Assembly (NCBI RefSeq): GCF_905404315.1
Contig: NC_066277.1
Span: 14,965,501-15,029,500, forward strand
Length of the DNA stretch: 64,000 bases
Reading direction: 5' to 3'
Origin: Leptidea sinapis
Taxonomy: Eukaryota; Arthropoda; Insecta; Lepidoptera; Pieridae
The notes under the pieces were generated by a model. The model had not been told where the DNA came from and did no database searches. It saw nothing but the letters and a program-made list of their open reading frames with translations. Shown here one piece after another: positions 32,862-42,495 of this stretch. The position numbers and the translations under genes are program-made. The first letter of the stretch is position 1. Each line of letters starts with the position of its first letter.

Positions 32862-33512
32862 AACAAAATCTATGAACGATGTGGGACTCGAACCCGCGAC
32901 CTCTCGCGTTCCGTACAAGCTCTTAATAGTGATTTTCATTATTATAACACTAGAAATAAGGGATTGCTTGTAACTAATTCTAGTAGGCTTCATAAGATAC
33001 ATAATAGCTTTAAGGCTAAATGTATACAATTCTATAATAAAGTCCCAGCCACTGTTCAGGCATTATCTACAAATAAATTTAAATGTTTTATAAAAAAATG
33101 GCTCTGTCGTAAATCCTATTACTCCAGTGCTGAATATCTAAATGATCGGACAGCCTGGGACTAGATTGTGATTATTTTATAGCGAAGAAATGATTGTACA
33201 ATATTGTATATTTTTATTGAAAAGAGCGCAAAAAAAGAATGCTGGGAGAGTTTCTTGCGCCGCTTCTTCTCTCTCAGAGCGCCATTTGTTTCCGAAGCGG
33301 TAGTAGTATCTAGTAGTTATTAGAAATTACATCAAAAAGAATTCTAAAGGAATCAATTTTCAGAAAATAAATGCCTTTTATGCCTTTTAGTGCCCTTCAA
33401 CTGACCCAATCATCCGAGTGAAGTAAAGTTCAGAAACCTTGATATGGCTTTGTTCAACTCTCAGGTTGTGGCTTCATGTACAGGATCCAGTTAACAGTTG
33501 ATAACCACAATT
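32862..33512 (-). repeat. tRNA-derived SINE interrupted by LINE family 1
   Basis: 32862-32925 (TATGAACGATGTGGGACTCG, ACCTCTCGCGTTCCGTAC) and 33389-33512 (ATCCGAGTGAAGTAAAGTTC, GCTTTGTTCAACTCTCAGGTT) are the two halves of the SINE seen intact at 19226-19385. Confidence 0.75.
32926..33388 (+). mobile_element. LINE family 1, 3' end inserted in a SINE
   Basis: TAATAGTGATTTTCATTATT to AATAAATGCCTTTTATGCC. Coding part reads RNKGLLVTNSSRLHKIHNSF, IQFYNKVPATVQAL and KWLCRKSYYSSAEYLNDRTA; then the 3' UTR. Confidence 0.9.
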
Positions 33513-33661
33513 GACAAAAAAGTTTGTTACAAATATTGTTGGGCTAATAACCGTGTTTTCATGCGGAAAATAGGATGGGAGTCCGCATATTCCGTATGTA
33601 TGTATAATTATTATTTAATATCGAAATAATATATTATTTTCTGTTTAAACATATTGCATAG

Positions 33662-34040
33662 TAGCTGATGCCCGCGACTTTATCCGCGTAGATAAAGGGT
33701 TTTTAAAAATTATAAGTAATTTTGGAATTGAAGATTATCTCATGTCGTATTCTACGGTCCGGTTCCGGTTTCCGTTTTCGCTCCCGATCCCAACAGATTA
33801 TATTAATTTTATTTCGAAGAAGATTGCTATGGCAAACTAAACCTACTATTGGTATAGTTATAGCTCTTCCACGTGAATTTCAGTTTTACACAAATCCAGC
33901 GGGAATCATAGATGAAATGTAGTCCTTTCCAAAGCTCCAGTGTATCGCTGTACCAAATTTCATAAAATGGTTCAGTAGCTCCAGCGTAAAAGCGTAACAA
34001 ACAAACTTATATTCACATTTACAATGTTAGTAGGGATGTT
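33662..34040 (+). repeat. Dispersed repeat of the TAGCTGATGCCCGCGAC type
   Basis: Begins TAGCTGATGCCCGCGACTTT and ends with CAAATTTCATAAAATGGTTC and AAAGCGTAACAAACAAACTT, a layout common in lepidopteran non-coding repeats. No ORF. Confidence 0.55.
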
Positions 34041-34502
34041 GGTGAACCATTATTTTCGTGGGCATTGACCTTAGTAATCGTAGGCTTAGCGGGAGACATT
34101 ATGGTCAAATGCGAACACAAAACACAAAGATCAAAGATTACACTATTATAAGTTAGTTTGTACAACTGAAATCGAAAAATGAACAAAGGTAAAAAAAAAA
34201 GTTACAAAGAATACACTGGTGTAATAATTAGGCAGTAATACTATATAATACAGTTGCTGTCGAAGCGAGTTCATAAGCAATTTATAATAAATATATAGTG
34301 TGTTCCACACGGCAGGCCTATTAACTGGTCAAGCGAATTTTCCGAGGCGAACGTGCTTATTTTAAGAACATGGTGGAGATATCTGCCTTGTAGAAAGTTG
34401 TCGGTTGGTTCCAGATGAGCTTGGTAGAAAGGAGATCGCTCCCGGTCCCAATATTGCTGATATCTTAACATTTATCGGTAGGACCAGGGTCACAAGCATT
34501 TG

Positions 34503-35172
34503 CTTTTTAACCGACTTCAAAAAAGGAGGAGGTTCTCAATTCGTCGGTATTTTTTTTTGTTTGTTACCTCAAAACTATCGTATGTGTGAACCAATTTTGA
34601 TATTTCTTTTTTTATTTGAAAGCTGGTGCTTCCCGAATGGGACCAATGGGACCCATTGTAATTTTGACCAGATCTGACAGTGGAATCCATGGGAAAATCA
34701 TAAAAGTCTTAAATTTTGCTATACATACGTATAGCAAAGTGGATAATAAATTTACGAATAACTCAATATCACGCCAATCGATGTCGATGATTCTTTTTTA
34801 TTGGATCTCAAGCATATACGTCAAAGATAGTTTGGTGAGAGCTTGGGTAGGTTCTGATTACGGAATCCATGACAAAGTAACGGAACACTGTCTGTAATCA
34901 AATAGCAAAGTACTTACGTTCATTGCTGCATTGAAATAATTTTGTATATTTACACTTAATTAGACAAAAAGTTAGTTAGTGTACTTCAAATTCACTAAAA
35001 ATCATAAAATAAAAAAAAATTAACAAAAAAAACAACCGCCTTCAAAAATACTATTCCAAAACAATAGATACAATGTGCACTAAAAAGTATTAAAATAATT
35101 GCGTATTTTTATACAATCTAAATTATTAATCTTATTCTAGTTACGATTATTGTAATTTTTGAAGTCGGTGTC
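34503..35172. repeat. Element with AACCGACTTC ends (family M)
   Basis: AACCGACTTCAAAAAAGGAG at 34509 and TTTTTGAAGTCGGT at 35158-35171 form inverted ends. A related piece is at 42411-42495. Frames at 34405-34897 are not recognised as proteins. Confidence 0.6.
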
Positions 35173-35421
35173 ATCCAAGATAGGTTTGTTACTACATACA
35201 TAGTTATAGGTGAGATGTGCTTGAGTCGTGAGGAGAAGAGAGGCGAGAGCGGGTTGCGGCCGAAGGATACCGATTCCAAAAATAACAATAATCGTAACTA
35301 GAATACGATTAATAATTTAGATTGTATAAAAATACGCAATTATTTTTATACTTTTTAGTGCACATTATATCTATTGTTTTGGAATAGTATTTTTTAAGGC
35401 GGTTGTTTTTTTGTTAAATTT
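35027..35421. repeat. Large inverted repeat, ~140 bp arms
   Basis: Left arm 35030-35165 (AACAACCGCCTTCAAAAATA to GATTATTGTAATTTTTG) and right arm 35275-35418 pair almost base for base; the ~105 bp centre includes a GC-rich patch (GAGGCGAGAGCGGGTTGCGG). Confidence 0.82.
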
Positions 35422-35427
35422 TTTTTT

Positions 35428-35674
35428 AAATGAAAATAAGGGACGAGACCAGCAGGACGTTCAGCTGATAAATAATTGATACGCTGTGCCCATTACAATG
35501 CAGTGCCGCTCAGGATTCTTTAAAAACCCAAATATTCTGAGCGGCATTACAATTGCGCTCGTCTTCTTAAGACATAAGATGTAAAGTCTCATTTGCCCAG
35601 TAATTTTACTAGCTACGGCGCCCTTCAGACCATTACACAGTAATGCTTACACATTACTGCTTCATGACAGAAAA
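35428..35674 (-). repeat. Family A repeat, minus, 5'-truncated
   Basis: AAATGAAAATAAGGGACGAG to ATTACTGCTTCATGACAG; lacks the GGCGCCGTTGTGGTACC end. Confidence 0.9.
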
Positions 35675-36540
35675 ACTAAATAACTAAGTAAATTAAAATA
35701 AAATGGCAAATGGTAAGTAAAGGCATTTGCTAAGTATATGAACATTATTATTCGGTAGATTTCCCGTGACAGGCATCGTCATGCTCACAGAACAGATTAA
35801 AGTCGTCTCTTTAAACTGGTTGTGGTCGTGCTCGCTTAGTGCCACTGCTTGTGGCGACGACGTGGGGCGGGTCCTTCCCTTCCCTTAAATATGGTCGAGG
35901 GAGGCGATGGCTGGTTCATGCATCATGCTTGTGAACAGGCGCTACTTGTGGTGGCTGGATGTTCTTGTAAACGGGAGGTCTGTGTTTTTTTTAATCCCTT
36001 TTAACTATTTTAAAATTAAAGTTATGTGATATAACTCTTGTGTTTTTAATTATTAATTTACTTTTTTTTAACTTACTCGTGTAAGTCATTTAGTTTCCTA
36101 CGTTTTAGTTTATTTTTGTTGCATTCCTTCGCTTGTATTGTAATTGAAATGATTTGTAATTTGCTTTACAAAAAAAACTTGTAATAACTAATCTATTTTG
36201 AAAAGAGCAACCTTAGAATTTCTTGCTCGTTATTATCTAAGAAAATCTGCCTTCCGAATGTGCTGTATGAAAAAGATGACATATTTCAAGTATAATACGA
36301 TTTACCTATGAATTAAAAACAATTTTGATGTGATTTAATTTGAAACCAATAAGTACCGGGAATCGACTTGCCATCGACCGTCCAGTTGGCATAAATATGA
36401 AACGCGACCACAAATAAGCAAGAAAACTTGTAAACCCTGCCGTGTGGAACGTGCTTAATATTAATATTTTCATTTAAATAGGAAACGTGTGTAGTTAAAA
36501 GAGGTCTGTCTTTTTGATAATCGTACAACTAGACGTGTTT
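35675..36540. other. Unassigned; GC-richer patch 35840-35900
   Basis: A frame at 36528-36313 (-) has no known domain. ACTTGCCATCGACCG and GTGTGGAACGTGCTTAA resemble repeat ends (ATAGTGTGTTCCACACGGCA at 34297). Confidence 0.3.
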
Positions 36541-36556
36541 GTTACAACGAACAAAT

Positions 36557-36572
36557 ATGAAATTCATCTGGT
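36557..36572 (+). CDS. Kazal gene, coding part of exon 1
   Basis: ATG AAA TTC ATC TGG T, then donor GTGAGT at 36573. One base of the next codon is carried over, which matches the acceptor at 38956. Only five full codons, so the call depends on the fit to exon 2. Confidence 0.55.
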
Positions 36573-36780
36573 GTGAGTATATTTTAAGTATTTATCTCAA
36601 TAAGGATATTTTATATAATAGTTTATAGTGACGCTGTATTGTAAAAATTTAATAAAATTACTACTTTAGTTCAATGTAAGATTAATTTAACCATTTAAAC
36701 AATGTCAGAATCTCCTACCCATTAAATTAGATATGACAGCACACCGCGCCAATAACCAAATAGAATTGCATTTTATAAAA

Positions 36781-37178
36781 TACTAGCTGACCCGACAGAC
36801 GTTGTTCTGTCCATAATACAAAAAAACACTTGCGGATGGAATTTTGGAAAATCCGTTCTTAGCTGACCTCTACCTACTCGGTGAAAAAAATATTCCTACC
36901 AAATTTCAAGTCTTTAGCTCTAATTGTTCCAGAGATATCGTGATGAGTGACTATATACGTGGAAATCTCTTATATATATATACTAGCGGACCCGACAGAC
37001 GTTGTTCTGTTAAAAAAAACTCTCGCCGATGGAATTTCGTAAAATCCGTTCTTAGCTGACCTCTACTCGACGAAAGGAATATTCCTACCAAATTTCAAGT
37101 CTCTACGCCTTATGGTTCCAGAGGTATCGTGATGAGTGACTATATACGTGGAAATCTCTTATATATATATATATAAGT
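36781..37178 (+). repeat. Tandem dimer of a ~200 bp unit
   Basis: Units 36781-36980 and 36981-37178 both start TACTAGC(T/G)GACCCGACAGAC and end CTATATACGTGGAAATCTCT plus a TA run. In Kazal intron 1. Confidence 0.85.
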
Positions 37179-37567
37179 AAGTATATAAGTGTACCTAAGT
37201 ATTCTACTGCCATCGGAATTTAATTTTATAATATGTAGTAATAAACTTGTGGGGATAAAATCAACCCCGCAAACTGATAAGGATTAATATTGTATTTGTG
37301 TAAACAGCTTTTTCATGATCGCTTTATAATTGCTAATTTTTATCTTATATCTTTAAACGAGCAATTCTTGTAAATATATAATATGATCTGAATCTCGGAA
37401 AAGGCCCCAACGATTTTCATAAAATTTAGTATACAGGAGATTTCTGGGGCGATAAATCGATCTAGCTAGGTTTCAATTTTAAAAAAGAAGTTCATCGGTG
37501 TTTTACTAAGAAACAGCTACACTAACATTCGAATACAAAGGTTAAATTCGATTCTCTTTAAAAGCCT

Positions 37568-37640
37568 ATAATAGCTCATTGGGTGATCCGGAAATCAGAA
37601 GACCCCTGTTCGAATCCAGATGTCCTATTAGTTTTTTTTT
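37568..37640 (+). repeat. tRNA-derived SINE head
   Basis: Box A TAGCTCATTGGG and box B GTTCGAATCC, followed by a T run. The acceptor ends do not pair, so it is not scored as a tRNA gene. Confidence 0.6.
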
Positions 37641-37864
37641 GTTCAAGTTTTGTACAATCTTAAAAATTCAAGCAAGGCTCGACGTCCGGATATTTGTATT
37701 AAAATGGATATAGTATGTTATGCTTAAGAGACAGACATATCTCATCGCGGGTTTACATAGCGTTTACGTTGAAATTTCCTAGATGGCTTATTTTTTCCGA
37801 CACCGACACCTTCCACAAATATAACTAATGTATACAAAATATATACAAAAACTTAAAATATTAT

Positions 37865-37990
37865 ATACTAAAACCTTCCTCGAGAATCAATCTATACATT
37901 GGTGAAAACAGCATAGCAATCGGTTCAGTAGTTTTTGAGTTTATCGCGAACAGACAGACATAGCGGAGGACTTTGTTTTATAATATGTAA
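37865..37990. repeat. Repeat family L2 fragment
   Basis: AACCTTCCTCGAGAATCAATC and GACTTTGTTTTATAATATG; see 25741. Confidence 0.5.
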
Positions 37991-38009
37991 TATATATATT
38001 TTATAAAAC

Positions 38010-38125
38010 CAAGCTATGGAATAAACTCTCTCGCATGGTATTTCCAGGAAGAAGAAGGTGAACGTTAAAAAAAGCTCTTAGATTTTCCAAAAAAGCTGGC
38101 ATCGCTCCTATGATAATCTGTCTTA
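38010..38125 (+). mobile_element. Jockey-like LINE fragment
   Basis: Reads TKLWNKLSRMVFPGRRR, stop, TLKKALRFSKKAGIAP, parallel to TTKLWNELPCAVFPGR and FKKSAYTFLKGRQ of family 3 but clearly diverged. In Kazal intron 1. Confidence 0.65.
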
Positions 38126-38654
38126 AGTTTAAACATAATATATAACTTAACACAGTATCTAATAGGTATTTTTATGAAAAGGAAGGAAAACCAACAAACT
38201 TACAAAGCCAACCTTACAAAGTTAAAGTCAAATAAATTTTATTCAATTAGGCCTAAATTAAACGTTTTTAAATGATCACTACAAATATTTCTTTTAAATT
38301 GCTGAATTTACCATATGTTCGTAAAAAATTGAGCTCTTGAGAAGAACTTAATAAGAAACTCAAACGCCACACTTTTCAATCAAATTTAGTATTTTACAAT
38401 GGCATCCAATATATGAGTTGTGTTTAAATAATATAAATAATTTCATTAAAATAATAAAGAATTAACTTAATAAATATAAATTATCGTATATTGGATGCAT
38501 CAACGTTTAGAGCTTGAATTCATTGTTTGTGTAAGGATGCTTCACGAACATGATGGTCGTGATTAATGTCAAAATTTGTAACTGCATCCAACAAATACAA
38601 AGCGTCGAATAATCGTACCAACTTATGAATTTGAACAGCTAAAACACCTATTGT

Positions 38655-38902
38655 TTTTTTTAATGAAAAAAGGGACGAGACGATCAGGACGTTCAGCTGA
38701 TGGTAAAATTCTGAGCGGCACTAAAGTTGTGCTAGTCACCTTGAGACAAAAAATGTTAAGTCTCATTTACCCAGTAATTTCACTAGTTACGGCGCCCTTC
38801 AGACCGAAACACAGTTCAACACTGTTTCACGGCAGAAAAAGGCGCCGTTGTGGTACCCATAATCTAGACGGCATCCAATGCAAAGGAGCCTCATACTGGT
38901 AC
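38655..38902 (-). repeat. Family A repeat, minus, with internal deletion
   Basis: AATGAAAAAAGGGACGAGAC to AAAGGAGCCTCATACTGG; one arm of the GTGCCGCTCAG stem is deleted. Ends 54 bp before Kazal exon 2. Confidence 0.9.
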
Positions 38903-38956
38903 ATGTGCTACCAATGCTGTTTTTTACTTTCTCATAACCAATTATTTAACCCACAG

Positions 38957-39072
38957 TGATAACAGTAATAGCGGCGGTGTTCTTCTGGGCTCTCTGATCA
39001 GAACTGCATCTGTTCTCAAGAATATGATCCTGTTTGCGCCACCAACGGCCAAACATATAACAATCGATGCCT
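38957..39072 (+). pseudogene. Kazal gene, exon 2 (signal peptide end plus Kazal core)
   Basis: Acceptor CCCACAG ends 38956. Signal-peptide frame runs 38957-38994 to TGA; the Kazal frame is 38996 onward (GAT CAG AAC TGC) and reaches donor GTAAGT at 39073 with two bases over. If the alternative acceptor AATAG (ending 38971) were used, the Kazal frame would be open but the signal peptide would be lost. Confidence 0.7.
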
Positions 39073-39102
39073 GTAAGTACATTAACTCTTTTTTATTTTA
39101 AT

Positions 39103-39203
39103 ATTTTACATACATGTGAAAAAGGATTTCGCTTGGATGTGTTAGAGCAATTAGAAATAATAAAACACAAAAATAACATGTTTACATTGTTGATTGAAGA
39201 AAC
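39103..39203 (+). mobile_element. PLE C-terminal ORF fragment in Kazal intron 2
   Basis: Reads HTCEKGFRLDVLEQLEIIKH and NNMFTLLIEETK, nearly identical to 49815-49905, where it continues into the PLE tail. Begins only about 30 bp after the exon 2 donor. Confidence 0.8.
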
Positions 39204-39207
39204 AAAA

Positions 39208-39414
39208 GTTCTGAGCGGCACTACAATTGTGCTCGTCACATTGAGACATAAGATGTTAAGTCTCATTTGTCCAGTAATATCACTTAATACGGTGCCCTTC
39301 AGACCTAAACACATAATACTACACATTACTGATTTATGGCAGAAAAAGGCGCCGTTATGGTATATACCCATAACCTAGGCGGCATCCTGTGCAATGTAGC
39401 CTTCCACTGGTAAA
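39208..39414 (-). repeat. Family A repeat, minus, 3'-truncated
   Basis: GTTCTGAGCGGCACTACAAT to CCTTCCACTGG. Adjoins the PLE fragment. Confidence 0.9.
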
Positions 39415-39732
39415 ACCATTAGTTTGGAAATCTCCAAGTAGAGAGTTGAAGATAAAATATAATAAAGATGGTAAGCATCTAACATCAAAAGAGCTGTCAT
39501 TCCAAACTTCAAACAACATGGCCACACAGACGAGTAAAAAAATAAGGACTCCTCGCCGTGATATTAGCAAGTGAAGCACCGTTATGCTAGTGTGTGTGCG
39601 GTTACGGGGGATACTAGTTACACAATTTTTTCTCCCTTAAATAATCATACATGGCCACAAATACTTACATAGTATCATTTTTACACTTTTTTAAAACGCA
39701 CGACGGCATTTATTAAATATTTTATTTAGATT

Positions 39733-39890
39733 TGAGACGCAAACTGATCTGTCACAGACGATGACATTTCTCATAATGGCTGCCTATCGGCCTGTAGTAG
39801 TGTAAGTGTGTGCGTGGGGCTATGTATAAAAACGTTAATCGGCTTGTTTTGGTGTTACACTGTTATGTAAGGTGAGACGAAGTCCTTATT
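39733..39890 (+). repeat. Repeat family H, copy 2
   Basis: Inverted relative to 21000-21165. Confidence 0.8.
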
Positions 39891-40000
39891 TTTTTACTTA
39901 TCCGTGCATGGCCATAATATTTTATTTTCGGATTAATTGCCACTATAGACATAATAGAAATCACCTGCATTTCTTAAACACCTGTTTCCTTCTTTTTCAG

Positions 40001-40045
40001 ATTGACGACGATGGTGCAACATTTTCTCATAATGGGGAGTGTTAG
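40001..40045 (+). pseudogene. Kazal gene, candidate last exon
   Basis: Strong acceptor (CCTTCTTTTTCAG ending 40000), then a 14-codon frame ending ATFSHNGEC and TAG. H-N-G-E-C is the usual end of Kazal domains. The join with exon 2 is out of frame by one base in this copy. A possible polyA signal ATTAAA lies at 40068. Confidence 0.5.
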
Positions 40046-40129
40046 TGCAATGATGTGACTTTGTCCATTAAAAAATATAACTGAAATTGCAATTGTATTA
40101 TTTAAACATAGTATTAGTATATAACATTA

Positions 40130-40345
40130 CATTAAATTAAAACTATCATTCTGGGGAAGCGTAAAAAGGTTACTGTCAGCATTTACACGCTGATCCGTTG
40201 ACCGAAATAGCTGATTTTAGTACTTTGAACATTCTCCGCGCATCTGACGCACCGCGACGTAACTTGGACATGAGAAGGAGCCAGAGTGTCGAAGCAAGTC
40301 GCGTGTGGGACGCCCTTCCCCGTGCCCAAGCCACCAATGTCATTT
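40130..40345 (-). mobile_element. RPDG/WDATC domain repeat, eroded copy
   Basis: Minus-strand pieces matching 30950-31330 with internal deletions (GCTGATCCGTTGACCGAAAT, ACATGAGAAGGAGCCAGAGT, CTTCCCCGTGCCCAAGCCAC on the + strand). Confidence 0.7.
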
Positions 40346-40369
40346 CACTGCAATCATAGTATTTTAAAT

Positions 40370-40590
40370 AATCTATATATATATAATGAAAATGGTCTTT
40401 GTTTGAGGCTCAATCAGGCCTAAACCAGTGATCGTATCGACATGAAACTACCACCATTCGATGCGAAATTTATCCTAGATGGTTTATGGCTTCTTATATT
40501 TTTTATTGTATTTGTAATAAGATGAATAAAATTTAGTTTATTTCCTTTTAAGATTTGCCCAGCAAAGCGGGCGGGAAAGGCTAGTATTAA
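40370..40590 (-). repeat. Dispersed repeat, GGCGGGAA/TATATATA type, copy 1
   Basis: Inverted match to 44325-44510 (TGAAAATGGTCTTTGTTTGAGG, ATCGTATCGACATGAAACTA, CGGGCGGGAA). Confidence 0.7.
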
Positions 40591-40915
40591 TATTTTAAAA
40601 CTATCATTCCGGGGAAGCGTACTGTTAGACGGAATATTAAAAACGAACTTTTAAAAAAGAAATTTATTTAGAACTTGAAATAATTGAAATGTATGAGTGG
40701 CGCAGAATTCGGAAGGAGACTGACTGCTTTTATATTTTAATAGGTGACGCCTTGGTCTTAAAGTGCTGATGCTAATGTTATGTCTGCATTAAAGCATACT
40801 TATGTACATATATAACAGTACCAAGAAAACATTTCCGCGTTGGATAGCTAGGCTGATCCGTTGACCAAAATAGCTGCCAGCGCTTGGGTTGCCAGAAGCC
40901 CTATTGAGCACCAAA
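40591..40915 (-). mobile_element. RPDG/WDATC domain repeat, 3' part, interrupted by a solo-LTR-like insertion
   Basis: 40591-40622 and 40818-40915 are consecutive parts of the repeat (compare 30935-31070): AAACTATCATTCCGGGGAAGC, GTACCAAGAAAAC, GTTGCCAGAAGCCC. Confidence 0.8.
40623..40817. mobile_element. Solo-LTR-like insertion, 195 bp, TG...CA ends
   Basis: Begins TGTTAGACGGAATATT, ends TATATAACA, and is flanked on both sides by GTAC (40619-40622 and 40818-40821), a 4 bp duplication absent from the uninterrupted copy of the host repeat at 30950-30970. TG/CA ends plus 4 bp duplication fit an LTR retrotransposon solo LTR. No matching second LTR or internal region in the window. Confidence 0.72.
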
Positions 40916-41056
40916 TGTCAAAAATATCAGTAGACTAATACGCCACCTCTAAGCCTTTCTTACTTCAACTTACACTCAAGAAGGCTTGCGACATTTGAAT
41001 ATTTGTCAAATGGTCCCGATACACCATTATAAACTTACAAACTCAATAAGACCGCC

Positions 41057-41872
41057 TAACGACCGTTTTCAATAATCTATCTATCCTTAGTACTTTTACG
41101 CTTACTTACATTTCAATAACCTATCGACAGATATCATTGGACTATATTTATTAAGGAAACAAACAGATACATCACAATAGTACAAAATATGTTAAATAAA
41201 TATACAAATTACAATATTGGATATATCCAAGAATAGTTCCACTCAGAACACAAAAGAATACAATTTTACAGGCATGACAACAGAACGATAAGATAAGTAA
41301 ACAATAGAATATTTAGGCGAACACACGGTATTATATAAATCAAGACACAGACAGGGATATAATAATGAATAAAGATAAAAGGTTTAAGGTAAGGACAGTA
41401 ATTGTTGTTTTAACTAAGTCTTAAATAAAGTAGTAGAGGAGTGCGAAAACAGGTCGTCATTAATGTGAGAATCCAATGATGAACACATTCTGTGAAGAGG
41501 CGCGCGAGACCCAATATCGGTTCTAGGAGTCGGTAGGTTGAAAGTTCTGTGCGTGCGTAAAGACCTGGCAGGAACATTGAATGGCAAAAGCTCGAGAAGT
41601 TCATGACAAGCTAGTTCATGCACACATATTTTTCTTAAGGTGACACAGTCTATCAAGTGACGTCTTTGGCTAAGTGAAAGTAAATTGTATGTTTTTAAAA
41701 GTAAATTGTAGTTAGACCTACCACAATTCATACGATAGTTTAAAATGCATGAGAATTTCATATAATAATAATAAATATAACTATATTGGACATAACTATG
41801 GATAGATCTTGTCATTAAACGGTGATAGCAATATATCCGTAACTAGAGATACGTTACTGAAAACGGCCGTTA
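41057..41872. mobile_element. MITE with TAACGRCCGTTTTC ends containing a LINE
   Basis: Left TAACGACCGTTTTCAATAAT, right (inverted) TAACGGCCGTTTTCAGTAAC. Similar in style to 8889-9211. Most of the inside is a later LINE insertion. Confidence 0.65.
41410..41785 (-). mobile_element. LINE C-terminal fragment
   Basis: Minus frame 41815-41414 reads LSLSQRRHLIDCVTLRKICV, LLPFNVPARSLRTHRTFNLP and SRAPLHRMCSSLDSH, the C-terminal tail of a Jockey/BovB-like LINE. The frame stays open, so the piece is moderately young. Confidence 0.75.
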
Positions 41873-42410
41873 TACTTCTTCAATTTTATCCAGTTAAATG
41901 TCATAGGTTTCTTTTGTCATAATATAAAAATAGTCTTCTTTTTTCAATATCGCGAATCACTAAAAACCTTTTTAAAAAAACCTCTTTCCATCGCGTTCTC
42001 TCATTTAAAATTCCATGATAATTGTGCTCGAATAAATTTATATGTGCTTATCACAATGACGTTCTATACATATGGACGGGTCATTCGCAGTCTGACAGTG
42101 GAACGGCAAAAGTGTGCTTAAAGACAATGTAAGCACACTTTAATATTTAGGAGTTTCAACTGTGTGTCAGTCACAAAGCCTAAGTGTGCTATAAAAAGTG
42201 CTTAAATAATTCATTAACGACTCAAAAAAAAAAAGATGGTGTGACTTATCATCGGTAAGGTTATTTTATTTATAAAAGATTGATATGCAAAAAACTTAAG
42301 TAATTTAAATATTTTTCATTTAGTATGGTATTACTTATTGACAAGACCCGCTTGTCAGAATGAGACAGATGAGAGGACACAGTCAGAAATGAAAACAATA
42401 GAGTCGCTCT

Positions 42411-42495
42411 TTTTAACCGACTTCAAAAGAGGTGGAGGTTTTCAATTCGTCGGTAGATTTTTTTTTATGTTTGTTATTTTCGACTGGGTGAACCG
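42411..42495 (+). repeat. Family M fragment
   Basis: TTAACCGACTTCAAAAGAGG, TTCAATTCGTCGGTA, CGACTGGGTGAACCGATTTT; compare 34505. Confidence 0.65.

Larger units (their letters stand above)
36557..40045 (+). pseudogene. Secreted single-domain Kazal-type protease inhibitor, probably inactivated
   Basis: Kazal inhibitors are small disulphide-bonded proteins that block serine proteases outside the cell. Three putative exons: 36557-36572, 38957-39072 and 40001-40045. Exon 1 plus the start of exon 2 reads MKFIWLITVIAAVFFWAL, a clear signal peptide, across a GTGAGT donor and a CCCACAG acceptor in matching phase. The Kazal core follows: CICSQEYDPVCATNGQTYNN then RCL, with C-x-C, seven residues, C, ten residues, C as in the family. 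But the core is in the +1 frame relative to the signal peptide: one extra base lies around 38986-38996 and a TGA (38995) results. The last exon ends SHNGEC-stop, the family's typical end, but joining it to exon 2 also needs a frame change and the fifth cysteine is not seen. Two lesions suggest a pseudogene; assembly error is the alternative. Introns are full of repeats. Confidence 0.62.

Noticed and set aside
36783..37178. Coding frame at 36844-37059
   Set aside because: It lies inside the tandem repeat dimer.
37568..37640. Possible tRNA gene
   Set aside because: Box A and B present but the acceptor stem does not pair.
39389..39574. Middle exon of the Kazal gene (KPLVWKSPSRELKIKYNKDG with a GTAAGC donor)
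   Set aside because: No acceptor gives an open frame from exon 2, it starts in the end of a family A copy, and no cysteine is encoded.
40001..40045. Candidate Kazal last exon as part of repeat family H
   Set aside because: It shares only CATTTTCTCATAATGG-like words with 39763-39782; the acceptor and HNGEC-stop favour an exon, so it was kept at moderate confidence.
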